From assembly GCA_963808705.1 (NCBI GenBank), contig CAWEHB010000008.1:186001-250000 (forward strand): a stretch of 64,000 bases of DNA. Reading direction: 5' to 3'. The stretch is from JASHPR01 sp963808705. GTDB lineage: Bacteria; Actinomycetota; Actinomycetes; Streptosporangiales; Streptosporangiaceae. The notes below the pieces were generated by a model. It had not been told where the DNA came from and ran no database searches. It saw nothing but the letters and a program-made list of their open reading frames with translations. Made by a program: the position numbers and the translations under genes. Shown in pieces: positions 41,975 through 50,766 of this stretch; the first letter of the stretch is position 1; each line of letters opens with the position of its first letter.

Positions 41975-42955
41975 ATGACGGGAGCTGAGAGATTGCAGCT
42001 GACCATTCTGGCCGTGCCGGGCTGCCCGAACGCGCCTGTTCTGGAAGAGCTGCTCGCAGCCGTTCTGGATGGCCGGGCGGGTGTCTCGGTGTCGCGCGAG
42101 GTGATCTCCGGTGAGGGTGAGGCGGCCCGGTGGGGCATGCACGGCTCGCCCACCTTGCTGATCGACGGGGCCGACCCATTCGCCCAGCAGGGGCAATCAC
42201 CAAGTCTGTCCTGCCGGCTCTACCGCGACGACGACGGCCATGCATCGGGCGCGCCGTCGGCCGGCCAGCTCCGGCAGGCGATCGAGCAGGCCCTGGCCGC
42301 CGCTACCGATGCGAGGGAACCGGCGTGGCTGGACTCGATAGGACGCGGCGGCCGGGGGCGTGTCGCGCCCGCCGAAGGTGGCCTGCGGGCAGTGCATCAG
42401 GCCGTGCTGCGATCGTTCGTGCAATCGGGAGCTGCGCCCGGCCTGCCCGGCCTGGCCGGGCACGCTGCGCCGTCCGGCGCGGCCGAGGTGCTCGCCGAGC
42501 TGGCGGACGGCGATTTCTTGTGCCTCGATCGGGCCGGTCAGATCACCGCGGCGTACCCGTTCTCCGCGCTGCCGACCCGGCACCGGGTGCGAATATCAGG
42601 CAACGCGACCGTGTTCGCTATGTGCGCGATCGACGCCTTGGGCGTGTCCGCGATGACCGGCCTGCCCGTGGTGATCGAATCATCCGATCCGTCCACCGGC
42701 GAGCCGATCGCCGTGCATGTCGACCGGGCCGACGCCACCTGGGATCCGGCCACCGCCGTGGTGTACGTCGGCCGGACTGGCAGCCACTGCGCCGGGCCGT
42801 CGGCATCGGTCTGCTGCGGGTACATGAACTTCTTCGCCACCCGCGCAGCCGCGGCGGCATGGGCAGCCCCCCACCCGGAGATCACCGGCGGCATCCTGAA
42901 CCAGGACCACGCCCTGCAGGTAGGCATCGGCATCTTCAGCCAGCTACTCAGCTAA
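41975..42955 (+). CDS. Alkylmercury-lyase-like (MerB family) protein with thioredoxin-like N-terminus
   Basis: In the 326-residue protein, residues 1-95 form a thioredoxin-like unit (LTILAVPGCPNAPVLEELLA, WGMHGSPTLLIDGADPF). An HTH-like/MerB region follows. The MerB core has FAMCAIDALGVSAMTGLPVV (Cys and Asp, near 215), GSHCAGPSASVCCGYMNFFA (second Cys, near 270) and the tail HPEITGGILNQDHALQVGIG. MerB cleaves carbon-mercury bonds with two Cys and an Asp. All three positions appear present, but no merA, merR or transport gene is near. The N-terminal domain keeps a single Cys of the usual CxxC. A role in metal or thiol chemistry other than mercury is possible. Confidence 0.8.
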   Translation: MTGAERLQLTILAVPGCPNAPVLEELLAAVLDGRAGVSVSREVISGEGEAARWGMHGSPTLLIDGADPFAQQGQSPSLSCRLYRDDDGHASGAPSAGQLRQAIEQALAAATDAREPAWLDSIGRGGRGRVAPAEGGLRAVHQAVLRSFVQSGAAPGLPGLAGHAAPSGAAEVLAELADGDFLCLDRAGQITAAYPFSALPTRHRVRISGNATVFAMCAIDALGVSAMTGLPVVIESSDPSTGEPIAVHVDRADATWDPATAVVYVGRTGSHCAGPSASVCCGYMNFFATRAAAAAWAAPHPEITGGILNQDHALQVGIGIFSQLLS

Positions 42956-43096
42956 GCCCACCCCGGACATCCGCACTCACCCTGATACCCGTAGGACTGG
43001 CCGAAGCCGGGACGGACGCGCCCGTCCGGCTGGTGCCGGACGCGGACGGGCGGATCAAGCTCGCCGTCGACCGGCTGGAAGCGATCGGCGAGCCTG
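42956..43096. other. Short decayed stretch after MerB-like gene
   Basis: A plus-strand frame (42984-43113) encodes VGLAEAGTDAPVRLVPDADG and LAVDRLEAIGEPDEPPA, protein-like but without a start of its own and ending inside the next small frame. Probably the tail of a lost gene. Confidence 0.3.
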
Positions 43097-43258
43097 ATGA
43101 GCCGCCTGCTTGACCGAGTCGTCAGGACCGCGGGAACCCGCGGCGAGCTGACGCTCTACGAACTCAACCGGGCCACCGAGATAAGGTGCGCCCGCCGCGG
43201 AAGCCAGCCGGTCACCAGGTCGGTTGCCGTGCTCGGCGACAACTGGACCTCGCTATAG
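43097..43258 (+). CDS. Possible small ORF (53 residues)
   Basis: ATG 43097 overlaps the upstream frame's end and encodes LLDRVVRTAGTRGELTLYEL, then NRATEIRCARRGSQPVTRSV. I do not recognise it. The reading is protein-like but short, and may be a remnant together with the preceding frame. Confidence 0.3.
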   Translation: MSRLLDRVVRTAGTRGELTLYELNRATEIRCARRGSQPVTRSVAVLGDNWTSL

Positions 43259-43395
43259 TGCAAATCCTGCTACCTCGCCACGCCGGACGCGCCCGCCGCG
43301 GGACGCCGAGGACACCAGCCTGATCGCCCGCCCTGGCGCAGCCACTGAGCCGCCGTCTGCCGTCGTCTCTGCCAGCCAGCGAGAGGAACCCGGAC

Positions 43396-43725
43396 ATGAA
43401 GCTGCCTCGCCGCCGGATAAAGCCCGCCCCCGAAACCGCTGAACCAGCCAGCACCAGCCCGGCCGCCCCGGTCCTGCAGGTGCGGATCTTCTCCAACACC
43501 GACCTGCCCGAGCGGGAGTTCAACGCCCAGAGGGAAAAGATCCGGCGCTTCGCCGACTACGACAGCGCCACCCGCAGCTGGCACGGCCAGATCACCCTCG
43601 ACCGCCCCGAATGGGCCGCCGAGATGCTCAGCGCCTTGTTCGAGGCCGCCCGCGTGCACGGCACGACGGTCTGGGTGCAGGCACAGCCCGCGGGCGAGGG
43701 CAGCCCCCCGGGGCAAGCGCCATGA
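43396..43725 (+). CDS. Hypothetical protein (109 residues)
   Basis: ATG 43396 follows GCGAGAGGAACCC. The product has a basic, proline-rich N-terminus and a compact C-terminal part with LQVRIFSNTDLPEREFNAQR, FADYDSATRSWHGQITLDRP and WAAEMLSALFEAARVHGTTV. It looks like a real small soluble protein with good codon use. No family comes to mind. Its stop overlaps the ATG of the following frame (ATGA), implying coupling. Confidence 0.6.
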   Translation: MKLPRRRIKPAPETAEPASTSPAAPVLQVRIFSNTDLPEREFNAQREKIRRFADYDSATRSWHGQITLDRPEWAAEMLSALFEAARVHGTTVWVQAQPAGEGSPPGQAP

Positions 43726-44138
43726 CCGCCGCCGGCGTGGAAACGGGTGCCGTCACCCGGCGGGGCCTGCTGGGTGTGCGGCCTGCCCGCGGTGTGCGGG
43801 GAGAAGCTGCCCGGCCGGCGGCACAAGGTCAGGCACTGTGCCAGGCGCACGCTGACGCCGTCTTCGGCGCCGAGGGCCCGCCGTGGCGGCGCCTGGACGC
43901 CAAAACCCGGCGCGACATCGTCGAAGAATGGCTGCGCGCCACCGCGCCCTTTGCAAGCCTTCCGTCGCGACACCAGTGCCATGACCGCCGCCGGTTCCTC
44001 GCTGGATGGCGCGGTGGCAGCCGAACTGGCCACCCCGCAGCCTGTGCAAACAAGCAGCGGGCGATCGAGTTGGCGGCCCGTCAGCGGCCGAGGATGGCCA
44101 GGTCGGCCTCAGCGATGCGGCGGGGGGGTCGTCGATAA
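43722..44138 (+). pseudogene. Frameshifted small zinc-ribbon protein gene
   Basis: Two frames carry the same protein. From 43747 one frame reads CWVCGLPAVCGEKLPGRR (a Cys-pair zinc-ribbon start). From about 43845 the +2 frame continues HADAVFGAEGPPWRRLDAKT and RRDIVEEWLRATAPFASLPS, the expected second half. A shift near 43845 separates them. The frame that is open from ATG 43722 to 44138 contains only the second half correctly. The end runs into antisense SigJ-like sequence. It is probably inactive. Confidence 0.5.
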
Positions 44139-44450
44139 GGTCGATCGCAACGATCTTCGCGCCGGTGATCGTGAACCCTACGAGTGTGATATGCCTCCCG
44201 TCCGCGGCCGTGACGACGCCGACGGCTCCGTTGATCAGTGCCGGCAGGGTGACCTGGGCGATTCGCGTGAAGGGGAACGCGCGTCCTGCCACCGCCGCCG
44301 CACCGCGGACCGCCTCGGTGCCGTTGGAGCGCACCACGACCCGCCTCATAAGCGCCCAAACCCCATCCGCGAACAGGACCGGGGCGCACCCCGCGGGCAG
44401 ATATCCCGGCACGACGACATGACCGCCCGGCCGCAGCAACCGCGGCCACG
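44081..44450 (-). pseudogene. C-terminal remnant of a SigJ-type ECF sigma factor
   Basis: The minus-strand frame shows the SnoaL-like C-terminal domain found in SigJ/ECF41-type sigma factors: RSNGTEAVRGAAAVAGRAFP, FTRIAQVTLPALINGAVGVV, HITLVGFTITGAKIVAIDLI. The last residues (RRIAEADLAILGR) are in another frame, the shift falling at a run of seven G at 44122-44128. The sigma-2 and sigma-4 regions are missing. A remnant only. Confidence 0.6.
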
Positions 44451-44603
44451 ACCCGGACCCGGCCTGGATCGGCGGGCTGGCCCGGAGTGGGTTCAAGATT
44501 GCCAGGTAGATCTGTCGATTTGCGGCGGTCCCGTCCGTCGGACTTAGTGTCAGGTCCATATTCCGGTCGCAGGTGTCGGCCGACGAGGCGCGAGGAGAAT
44601 TCG

Positions 44604-44912
44604 ATGGCGAAGTTCGTATATGTCTACATCGGCGGTCAGATGGCAGAGACGCCAGAGGCGCAGGAGCAGGCGATGCAGGCCTGGGGGGCATGGTTCGGCA
44701 CACTCGGCGACTCGGTCGCCGACATGGGGAACCCGTTCGGTAACTCCGCGACGGTAAGTTCGGGCGGTGTCGCCGACGGGGGCAAGTCTGGCGCGGGCGG
44801 CTACTCGATCGTGTCGGCCGACTCGCTGAGTGATGCGACGGCCAAGGCAAAGGGCTGCCCGGTGCTGGCCAGCGGCGGGTCCGTCGAGATCTACGAGGCC
44901 ATCCCGATGTAG
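44604..44912 (+). CDS. YCII-related (DGPF) domain protein
   Basis: ATG 44604 after GCGAGGAGAATTCG gives 102 residues. The pattern is FVYVYIGGQMAETPEAQEQA, AWFGTLGDSVADMGNPF, then GGYSIVSADSLSDATAKAKG and a C-terminal VEIYEAIPM. This is the ferredoxin-like YCII/DGPF fold, often encoded near ECF sigma factors of the SigJ/ECF41 kind. The SigJ-like remnant at 44081-44450 on the opposite strand fits that link. Intact; molecular role unknown. Confidence 0.8.
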   Translation: MAKFVYVYIGGQMAETPEAQEQAMQAWGAWFGTLGDSVADMGNPFGNSATVSSGGVADGGKSGAGGYSIVSADSLSDATAKAKGCPVLASGGSVEIYEAIPM

Positions 44913-45124
44913 TGGCACTGGCTCGGGTCGCGGGCTGGCCCGAGCCGCCGGGGCGGGGCATTTTGCGCAGGCTGATCCTGCTGCCTGGCGCGTGACTATC
45001 CGGATACATCTCGTGCGGGTTGTCGCCCGCTGTTGCGCGGATCACGTCGTAGGCGACAGCGCCCGGCCAAAATGCCTGCCTCATGGGCACATGATGGGCA
45101 CCACTCATCACGCCCAGCCCGTCA
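44913..45124. other. Intergenic stretch
   Basis: About 210 bp between the YCII gene and the truncated ligase frame; nothing supported. Confidence 0.3.
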
Positions 45125-45916
45125 TCAGGCGGCCCAGCGCCGCCCTCCGGCGCTCCGCATCCCAGCCCTCGGTGCCGCTGACCGGCCGAACCGCACTCCT
45201 GCCGAAGAAGACTCGCCTTCGCGCGGCTGTCCTGCTTGCACCCCGAGCATGCCAGCCGTAACCGTACAGCCGGTCACGTGGAACAGCGGCACCGAGATCA
45301 GGGTCCGCAGGTCATCAGGCGTCACGGAGAGCGCGCGGCGGCAGGTCTCGGCGTTGGACAGGAAGTTCTCATGGCTGGTCACCGCGCCCTTGGGGAAGCC
45401 CGTGGTGCCGCTGGTGTAGAAGATCGCGGCCGGGTCGGCCGGGCGCTGGTCGTCGACGATGAGCGGATCGCCATCCGGCAGCGCGGCTCCCGGCGCGAAC
45501 ACGTAGCGTGCCCCCGAGTCGGTGATGACATAGCCGGCTTCTTCGCCGGTGAAACGGGTGTTGACCGGCACGACGACGGCGTCGGCCAGCACGCCGCCGA
45601 AGAAGGCCAGCACCCAGTCGACGCCGTTGGCCAGGCGGATCGCCACCCGGTCGCCGCGCTCCACGCCGAGAGTGCGCAGCCCGCCCGCCACCCGCGCGGC
45701 CCGGTCCCACAGCCCGGTGTAGCTCAGCCTCGGGCCGCCGCCGGTTTCCGCGACGGCCTCCGCGGCGGCCCGCCGCTCGACGCTCGCGCGCAGCATGTGC
45801 ACCAGGTTGGCGGGCAGGACGTCATAGCGCTTGATGCCGTCGGCCCCCCGGGTGACGCCGGTCAGGTCGAAGATGCCGCCGAGGCTGCTGCGGTCGACAT
45901 CGCCCGGGCTGCTCAT
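45125..45916 (-). pseudogene. N-terminal half of an acyl-CoA synthetase/ligase
   Basis: The first about 220 residues are an AMP-binding enzyme: LVHMLRASVERRAAAEAVAE, VAIRLANGVDWVLAFFGGVL, PVNTRFTGEEAGYVI and the phosphate loop AIFYTSGTTGFPKGAVTSHE. Homology stops after VPLFHVTGC near base 45250, and the last 40 residues are out-of-family, so the adenylate-binding and C-terminal domains are missing. It overlaps the preceding phosphotriesterase frame by ATGA, a relic of a real operon. It cannot be a working ligase. Confidence 0.8.
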
Positions 45917-46650
45917 GCCGGACCCCCCTTCGCGGGCGTGAAGTAGCGCGCCGGATTCTCCACCAGCATCGTGTCCAGGTGCGCCTGCGTGACGCCCGCT
46001 TCGAGCAGCGCAGGCAGCACATCCTCGCTGATGTGCTCGTAGTGCCAGTTCGGCGCGACAGCGGTACGGACCGCATCATGAGCCGCGCCGAAGTAGTCGA
46101 TGAAGCAGTTAGCATCGTGGCCCAGCACCATGCTCGGGGCGTAGCCGCGCGCGGCGAGCGCGGCGATAGTCTTGACGCGTTCGGCGCCGGGATTGAAGAT
46201 GTCGAGCCCGAAGCGGTCCATGCCCAGCAGCACGCCCTGATCGGCGAGCTCGGTGAGGTAGTCGAGGTCATTGCTGTCGCCCGCGTGCCCGATCACGACC
46301 TTGCTCAGGTCGACGCCCTCCTCTCTGAAGATCCTGACCGCAGTCCTCCCGGTCTGGTGCGGCCCCGAGGTATGCACCGTGACAGGCGCGCCCGTCTCGG
46401 CGTTCGCGCGGGCGACGACGCGGGCGATCCGCTCGACACCGGGCGTCAGCTCAGGAGTCTCCATGCAGCACTTGAGGAACGCGAGCCGTTCGGTGGGCAT
46501 CGCACACAGCGCCCCCATCTCGCCAGCACCAAGGTCGCTGCCAAACGAACACGCGACGTCGATGCTCTCGCTAACGTCGAAGTCATATGTTGGCATGCCG
46601 TAGTGCTGCAAGAAGCCTTCCGCCAACAGAGGCGGTAGCCCCCAACTCAC
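45913..46650 (-). pseudogene. N-terminally truncated phosphotriesterase-family hydrolase
   Basis: The 245 residues cover the later part of the amidohydrolase-type barrel: KCCMETPELTPGVERIARVV, GAPVTVHTSGPHQTGRTAV, KVVIGHAGDSNDLDYLTELA (metal His), and MVLGHDANCFIDYFG (metal Asp region). The N-terminal strand with the HxH metal motif and about 100 residues are missing. The frame begins abruptly after the stop of the FRG-like gene at 46651. It is probably a lactonase/ester hydrolase remnant whose partner was the adjacent ligase. Confidence 0.78.
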
Positions 46651-47310
46651 CTAAAAATCGCGACGCAATGCGAGCGCGGTGTTGAGGATGTCCTGCAAGG
46701 CGGACGCCGAGATCGTCTGCTCGGCAATGATGCGATCCAGGCTGCTGAGCGTCTTGGCGAACACGCCGCTCTCGCCGCGATAGACATAGCGCGGAACCAT
46801 TCCCTCGAACGGCCCTTCGTCGTCCGCCGCGACCGACTTCGCCGTCACCCCAACTGTCTCCTGGCTGAACGTCTGCTCAAGCCACATGCGGCATTCCGCG
46901 AGGCTCGGGAACGGCTCTCCGGAAGCCCACGGCGCCGACTCGACTGGAGAGGCACCCTTCCGAGCGCGACGCTTCTGCGTGTCGGCAAAGGCCTGCGCCT
47001 GGACGCGGCTCTTCGCCGTCAGCGTGCCTGCAGCCCGGCGATGCTCATGGACGGCTCCCTCGACGCCGAGCTCCCGACTCGCCTCAAGCAAGGCAACGAC
47101 ACGCAGCACGCTGTCACGGCCCTCCTGAGCCGACTGGATGTACGCGAGCGCCCGCCCCAATTCGCCTGCAGGATCGCTGAGCAGCTCAGGATAGATCTGC
47201 AGAGTCTTTCGAAGGAGCTCGGCGGTGACAGCCGACGGCTCGAGGAGCGCTCGATACCCCGCGAGGATCCGGCCGGGATCAGGCTGGCTGGGAGATCCGG
47301 TCGTAGTCAT
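46651..47310 (-). CDS. FRG-domain-like protein, probably truncated
   Basis: The 219-residue product has a helical front (ILAGYRALLEPSAVTAELLR, KTLQIYPELLSDPAGELGRA), a basic middle and, near residue 175, MVPRYVYRGESGVFAKTLSS followed by LDRI. This is the opening of an FRG domain, whose Phe/Tyr-Arg-Gly motif names the family. The domain normally continues 60-100 residues; here the stop comes 35 residues later, exactly at the junction with the phosphotriesterase remnant. Base composition is less GC-rich than its neighbours, suggesting transfer. FRG proteins are often in defence or mobile loci; activity is unproven. Confidence 0.5.
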   Translation of the reverse strand: MTTTGSPSQPDPGRILAGYRALLEPSAVTAELLRKTLQIYPELLSDPAGELGRALAYIQSAQEGRDSVLRVVALLEASRELGVEGAVHEHRRAAGTLTAKSRVQAQAFADTQKRRARKGASPVESAPWASGEPFPSLAECRMWLEQTFSQETVGVTAKSVAADDEGPFEGMVPRYVYRGESGVFAKTLSSLDRIIAEQTISASALQDILNTALALRRDF

Positions 47311-47802
47311 ACCTGCGCCTACCTATGTACACGGGCACACCGCCCTTACCACCGAACGACACACCCGCGAACAGGACATGGCATGGACATTATGGCAACT
47401 CCTCAGGGTCCTAACACCGGGCGGCCGGGACAGGCATCCACTCTGACTGGGCGATCAGCGCGCGGGTGTCGACAGCACCCGAATCTTGGCTCTGGCACCT
47501 GATTCCGTGATGAGCCTGGTCTGGCGTGTCGCGTAATGTGGTGATGATCATCCTGGCCATGCAATATAGAGGAGTTTTGGGGGAAGTGTGCTGTTCCGAC
47601 CGCTAAAGCACAGGATCCCACGGGCGTCCGCTCATACCCGGGAATCAGCAAGCCATGTCGGCAAGCGGTGCGCAGGGCACATGTAAGGGACACCCGGTTC
47701 GGGTGCGGCACTGACGGCGTAACCCAAGGCCGAGGCTGGCGCGCATAGCGCATAGCGGTGCTGCGCGCTTCAACCAAGTCCATACCGGCGGGGAGCGCCG
47801 GG
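47311..47802. other. Gene-free stretch of lower GC
   Basis: About 490 bp between the FRG-like gene and the LLM gene. It contains an AT-richer portion (47505-47600) but no frame that looks like a protein and no repeat. Confidence 0.4.
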
Positions 47803-48555
47803 TCAGCCCGGGCCGGCGTCGATCACGGCCCGGACCTCCGCCTCGGTGGGCTGCAGGCCGAAGAAAGTAACCGCCCAGGTCAGGCCCGCCCGCTCCCACG
47901 GCCCGAGGTCGGTGTCAGGGGGAAGCTCAGTGATCAGGTCGAACAGGCCGCCGCCGGGGCGGGCTTGGCGGATCTCGGCGGCCAGTTCGGCCAGCGCCCC
48001 GGGGCCGGGCAGGCCGATGGGGAACAGGCCGTCCCAGCGCAGCGCCCGGCGCACCGGCCGCCGGTTCGGCCACCGGCCCGCCACCCACACCGGGGGCCTG
48101 GGCCGCTGCACCGGGACCGGCTCGAACTCCCCGGCCCAGTACCTGGCCAGGGCGTCCAGGCCGTGATCGAGCAGGCGGGCACGCTCGCGCGGGTCGGTCA
48201 CCTCCCCGAACGGCTCCAGCTCGTTGTTGCGCGCGCTGCCGAGCCCGGCACCGAAAATGAGCCGGCCGGAGCTGAGCAGGTCCAGCGTGGCCGTCTCCCT
48301 GGCCACCTTGTGCACCCGGCGGCGGGAAAGCGGGGTGACTAGCGCGCCGATCCGCACCCGGGACGTGGCGCAGGCCACCGCGGCCAGGGCCACCCACGGG
48401 TCGGCCACGGCCCGCACCGGCGCGCGGTAGGCGATGTGATCCCAGACGAAAAAGCCGTCCCAGCCCCGCTCCTCGGCCCGGGCAGCCAGGCGGGCAGCCA
48501 CCCGCGGGTCGGCCAGCTCACCGAACAGCCCGACGTCGATCGCGCGCTTCACCAC
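47803..48555 (-). CDS. LLM-class flavin-dependent oxidoreductase
   Basis: The 250-residue luciferase-like monooxygenase has AIDVGLFGELADPRVAARLA, EERGWDGFFVWDHIAYRAPV, SRVRIGALVTPLSRRRVHKV, ARETATLDLLSSGRLIFGAG and LLDHGLDALARYWAGEFEPV. It is shorter than typical (about 300) but covers the core barrel. Cofactor is probably F420 or FMN; substrate unknown. It follows an MFS exporter on the same strand after about 115 bp and may share its transcript. Confidence 0.87.
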   Translation of the reverse strand: MVKRAIDVGLFGELADPRVAARLAARAEERGWDGFFVWDHIAYRAPVRAVADPWVALAAVACATSRVRIGALVTPLSRRRVHKVARETATLDLLSSGRLIFGAGLGSARNNELEPFGEVTDPRERARLLDHGLDALARYWAGEFEPVPVQRPRPPVWVAGRWPNRRPVRRALRWDGLFPIGLPGPGALAELAAEIRQARPGGGLFDLITELPPDTDLGPWERAGLTWAVTFFGLQPTEAEVRAVIDAGPG

Positions 48556-48670
48556 AGCGATCTTAACTGCTCACCGGGAACCTGGAACTGACCGTGCCCG
48601 GCCGGGGCCCGGCCAGCGGGGCCGGCTGCCCGCCGGGCGCCCATTATCGGCGGGCGCAAGAAGGAAACGG

Positions 48671-50227
48671 TCACGGCTGCTTGGCTGTCGGCGGGTGGGA
48701 CCTGGGCCGCGGATGGGGGGAGGTGGCTAGCGGGGTCCCGGCCACCGCGCAGTGTCGCTGAACAGACGGCGGGAGTTCCTTGGCTGCTGGTTTGCTGTCC
48801 GCTGCGGGCCGGCTCAGCGCGTCGTCACGGATCGTGGTCCAGGCGAGCAGCGCGGCCGCGAACGACGCCCCGGCGGCGATGGTCATGGCGACCGGGAAGC
48901 CGGCGGCCAGCTTGACGGGATCCTGGAAGTCAGCGCCGGAAAGCCCCGCGGCTAGGGGAAGGGCCGCGACCGCGATCATCTGGCCGAGGCGGGAGAGCGC
49001 GTTGTTGACGGCCGAAGCGATCCCGGAGTGGCGCGCATCGACGCTGGCCAGCACCGTCGCGGTGATGGGGGTGATCAGGGCGGCAAGACCGGCCCCGAAT
49101 ACGGCCAGCGAAGGCAGCACCGCGGCAAAGTAGCTGTCGCCGGGGTGAATCCGTGCCATCAGCAGCAGTCCCGCGCCGGTCAGGACGGCTCCGGCGGTCA
49201 GCGGGATCCGCGGGCCGATGCGCTGGGCGATCGCCCCCGATGGGCGCGAGCCGATCAGCAGCAGGATCGTGACCGGCAGCGTCGCGGCCCCCGCCTGAAG
49301 GGCGGTGTAGCCGAGGCTGATCTGCAGGAACGCGACGAACAGGAAGATCACGCCGCCGAGCGCCGCATAGGTCACCAGCGCGAGCACGGTAGCGCTGGCA
49401 AACTGGCGGGAGCGAAACAATTCCAGCGGAAGCATCGGGTGGCCGCTGCGCCGCTCCACGGCGGCAAAGGCGCCGGCGGCGGTCAGGCTGACCGCCGCAG
49501 CGGTAATCACCGCGGGGGTCAGGCCCCCGGAGGCCTGGATCAGCGCGAAGCACAAACCGGCGATGGACAGCGTGGCCAGCGCAGCACCGCGCAGATCAAG
49601 GCCCCCGGCACGCGTGGGGTCGCGGGACTCTGGCAGCTTGACAACCGCGGCGATGATGACGAACGCCCCCACCGGCAGGTTGATCAGGAAGACCGCACGC
49701 CATGACAGTGCATCGGTCAGGTAGCCGCCGACGGGCGGGCCGACTGCGGCCGCGACCGCGGTCAGGCCTGCCCACGCGCCGATCGCCCGGGTCCGGTCAT
49801 CGGGATGAAAGACCGCGTCGATGATGGCCAGGCTGCCCGGGGTGAGCAAAGCCCCGCCAACACCCTGAACAAACCGGGCGGCGACCAGCAACTGAATGGT
49901 CGGGGCGGCCGCGCACAACGCGGAGGCGGCTACGAAAGCCCCCACCCCCAGGATGAACACGCGACGCCGGCCATAAAGGTCGCTGAGCGAACCGGCGGCC
50001 AGGACAAGCGCCGCGAGGGTGAGCACATAACCGTCCAACGTCCACTGCAGCCCCGCGACGCCCCCGCCGAGATCACGGCCGATCGCCGGCAACGCCACGT
50101 TGACAACCGTCGCTTCCAGCAGCACCATCGCCTCACCCAGCACCGCCACCGCGAGCACCCAGCGGCCGGCGACCGAAGCCAGCCGCACCGAGCCAGGGCC
50201 TCCGCCCTCATTCCCCACCCACTGCAC
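48671..50227 (-). CDS. DHA2-type (EmrB/QacA) MFS exporter
   Basis: The 518-residue protein has 14 predicted membrane helices, with MVLLEATVVNVALPAIGRDL in helix 1, motif A-like GSLSDLYGRRRVFILG, and AVGPPVGGYLTDALSWRAVF (motif C region). It is a proton-coupled exporter of hydrophobic compounds by family. The C-terminal 35 residues are soluble and low-complexity. Distinct in sequence from the other two DHA2 exporters in the window. Confidence 0.9.
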   Translation of the reverse strand: MQWVGNEGGGPGSVRLASVAGRWVLAVAVLGEAMVLLEATVVNVALPAIGRDLGGGVAGLQWTLDGYVLTLAALVLAAGSLSDLYGRRRVFILGVGAFVAASALCAAAPTIQLLVAARFVQGVGGALLTPGSLAIIDAVFHPDDRTRAIGAWAGLTAVAAAVGPPVGGYLTDALSWRAVFLINLPVGAFVIIAAVVKLPESRDPTRAGGLDLRGAALATLSIAGLCFALIQASGGLTPAVITAAAVSLTAAGAFAAVERRSGHPMLPLELFRSRQFASATVLALVTYAALGGVIFLFVAFLQISLGYTALQAGAATLPVTILLLIGSRPSGAIAQRIGPRIPLTAGAVLTGAGLLLMARIHPGDSYFAAVLPSLAVFGAGLAALITPITATVLASVDARHSGIASAVNNALSRLGQMIAVAALPLAAGLSGADFQDPVKLAAGFPVAMTIAAGASFAAALLAWTTIRDDALSRPAADSKPAAKELPPSVQRHCAVAGTPLATSPHPRPRSHPPTAKQP

Positions 50228-50666
50228 CCTTCCTGGCGGCCCTCGCTCGCCTCAGTGTGTCCCCCCTCCGAGCTGACCGTCTCAGCTCGCGCGATCACCG
50301 GGCGGCTGAGCCCGTACCTGGCGCGGGTGATCTCGGTGGAAGATGTCGGTACCTGAAACCCCTGGCGGCTGTGGCCCGGCTCGGGCCGCCTGCGCCGGTG
50401 ACCCGGCTCGGGCCGCCTGCGCCGGTGACCCGGCTCGGGCCGCCTGCGCCGGTGACCCGCACAGCTGCTGATCGTTGCGGGCCGCCGGCTTGATCAATAG
50501 GACCATCTGGCCTTCGTGCTCCGCCATCCAGGCCACCGGTCCGCCCCTCCCTCGCGCCCGTCAGCAAGCTCCGAGGTTGCCCAGACGGCGCCGTTCCATG
50601 GGGTCCCGCGGGGAGGTGCTGCGGCTGGGCGGGGCAGTGCGATGGCCGTCCGGCTAACATCGCCTG
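50228..50666. other. Gene-free stretch with tandem repeat
   Basis: About 440 bp upstream of the exporter. It contains three 27-bp direct repeats (50375-50459) but no supported gene. Confidence 0.4.
50375..50459 (+). repeat. Three 27-bp tandem repeats
   Basis: The unit (CCCGGCTCGGGCCGCCTGCG plus CCGGTGA) is present three times without interruption at 50375, 50402 and 50429, with a partial fourth. It looks identical between copies. It lies about 150 bp upstream of the exporter start. Confidence 0.9.
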
Positions 50667-50760
50667 ATGAGCGATCAGTTCTTCGTTCCGGCGGATTTCG
50701 CGGTACCTGAAGGGCTCACCGCTAAGAAATTCCGGCTGGAACCGCTCGAGCCCCAAGGCT
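50667..50760 (+). pseudogene. N-terminal remnant of a GNAT-type acetyltransferase
   Basis: About 30 codons read MSDQFFVPADFAVPEGL then KKFRLEPLEPQG, the usual beginning of a family of GNAT proteins (PADF-VP-GL...FRLEPLGP). It stops being protein-like where the SDR gene of the opposite strand begins. Fragment only. Confidence 0.4.
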
Positions 50761-50766
50761 GGCGGT

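Noticed and set aside
50375..50459. 27-bp repeats considered as CRISPR
   Set aside because: Units are directly adjacent with no spacers; the same holds for the repeats at 7760 and 63528. No cas genes are present.
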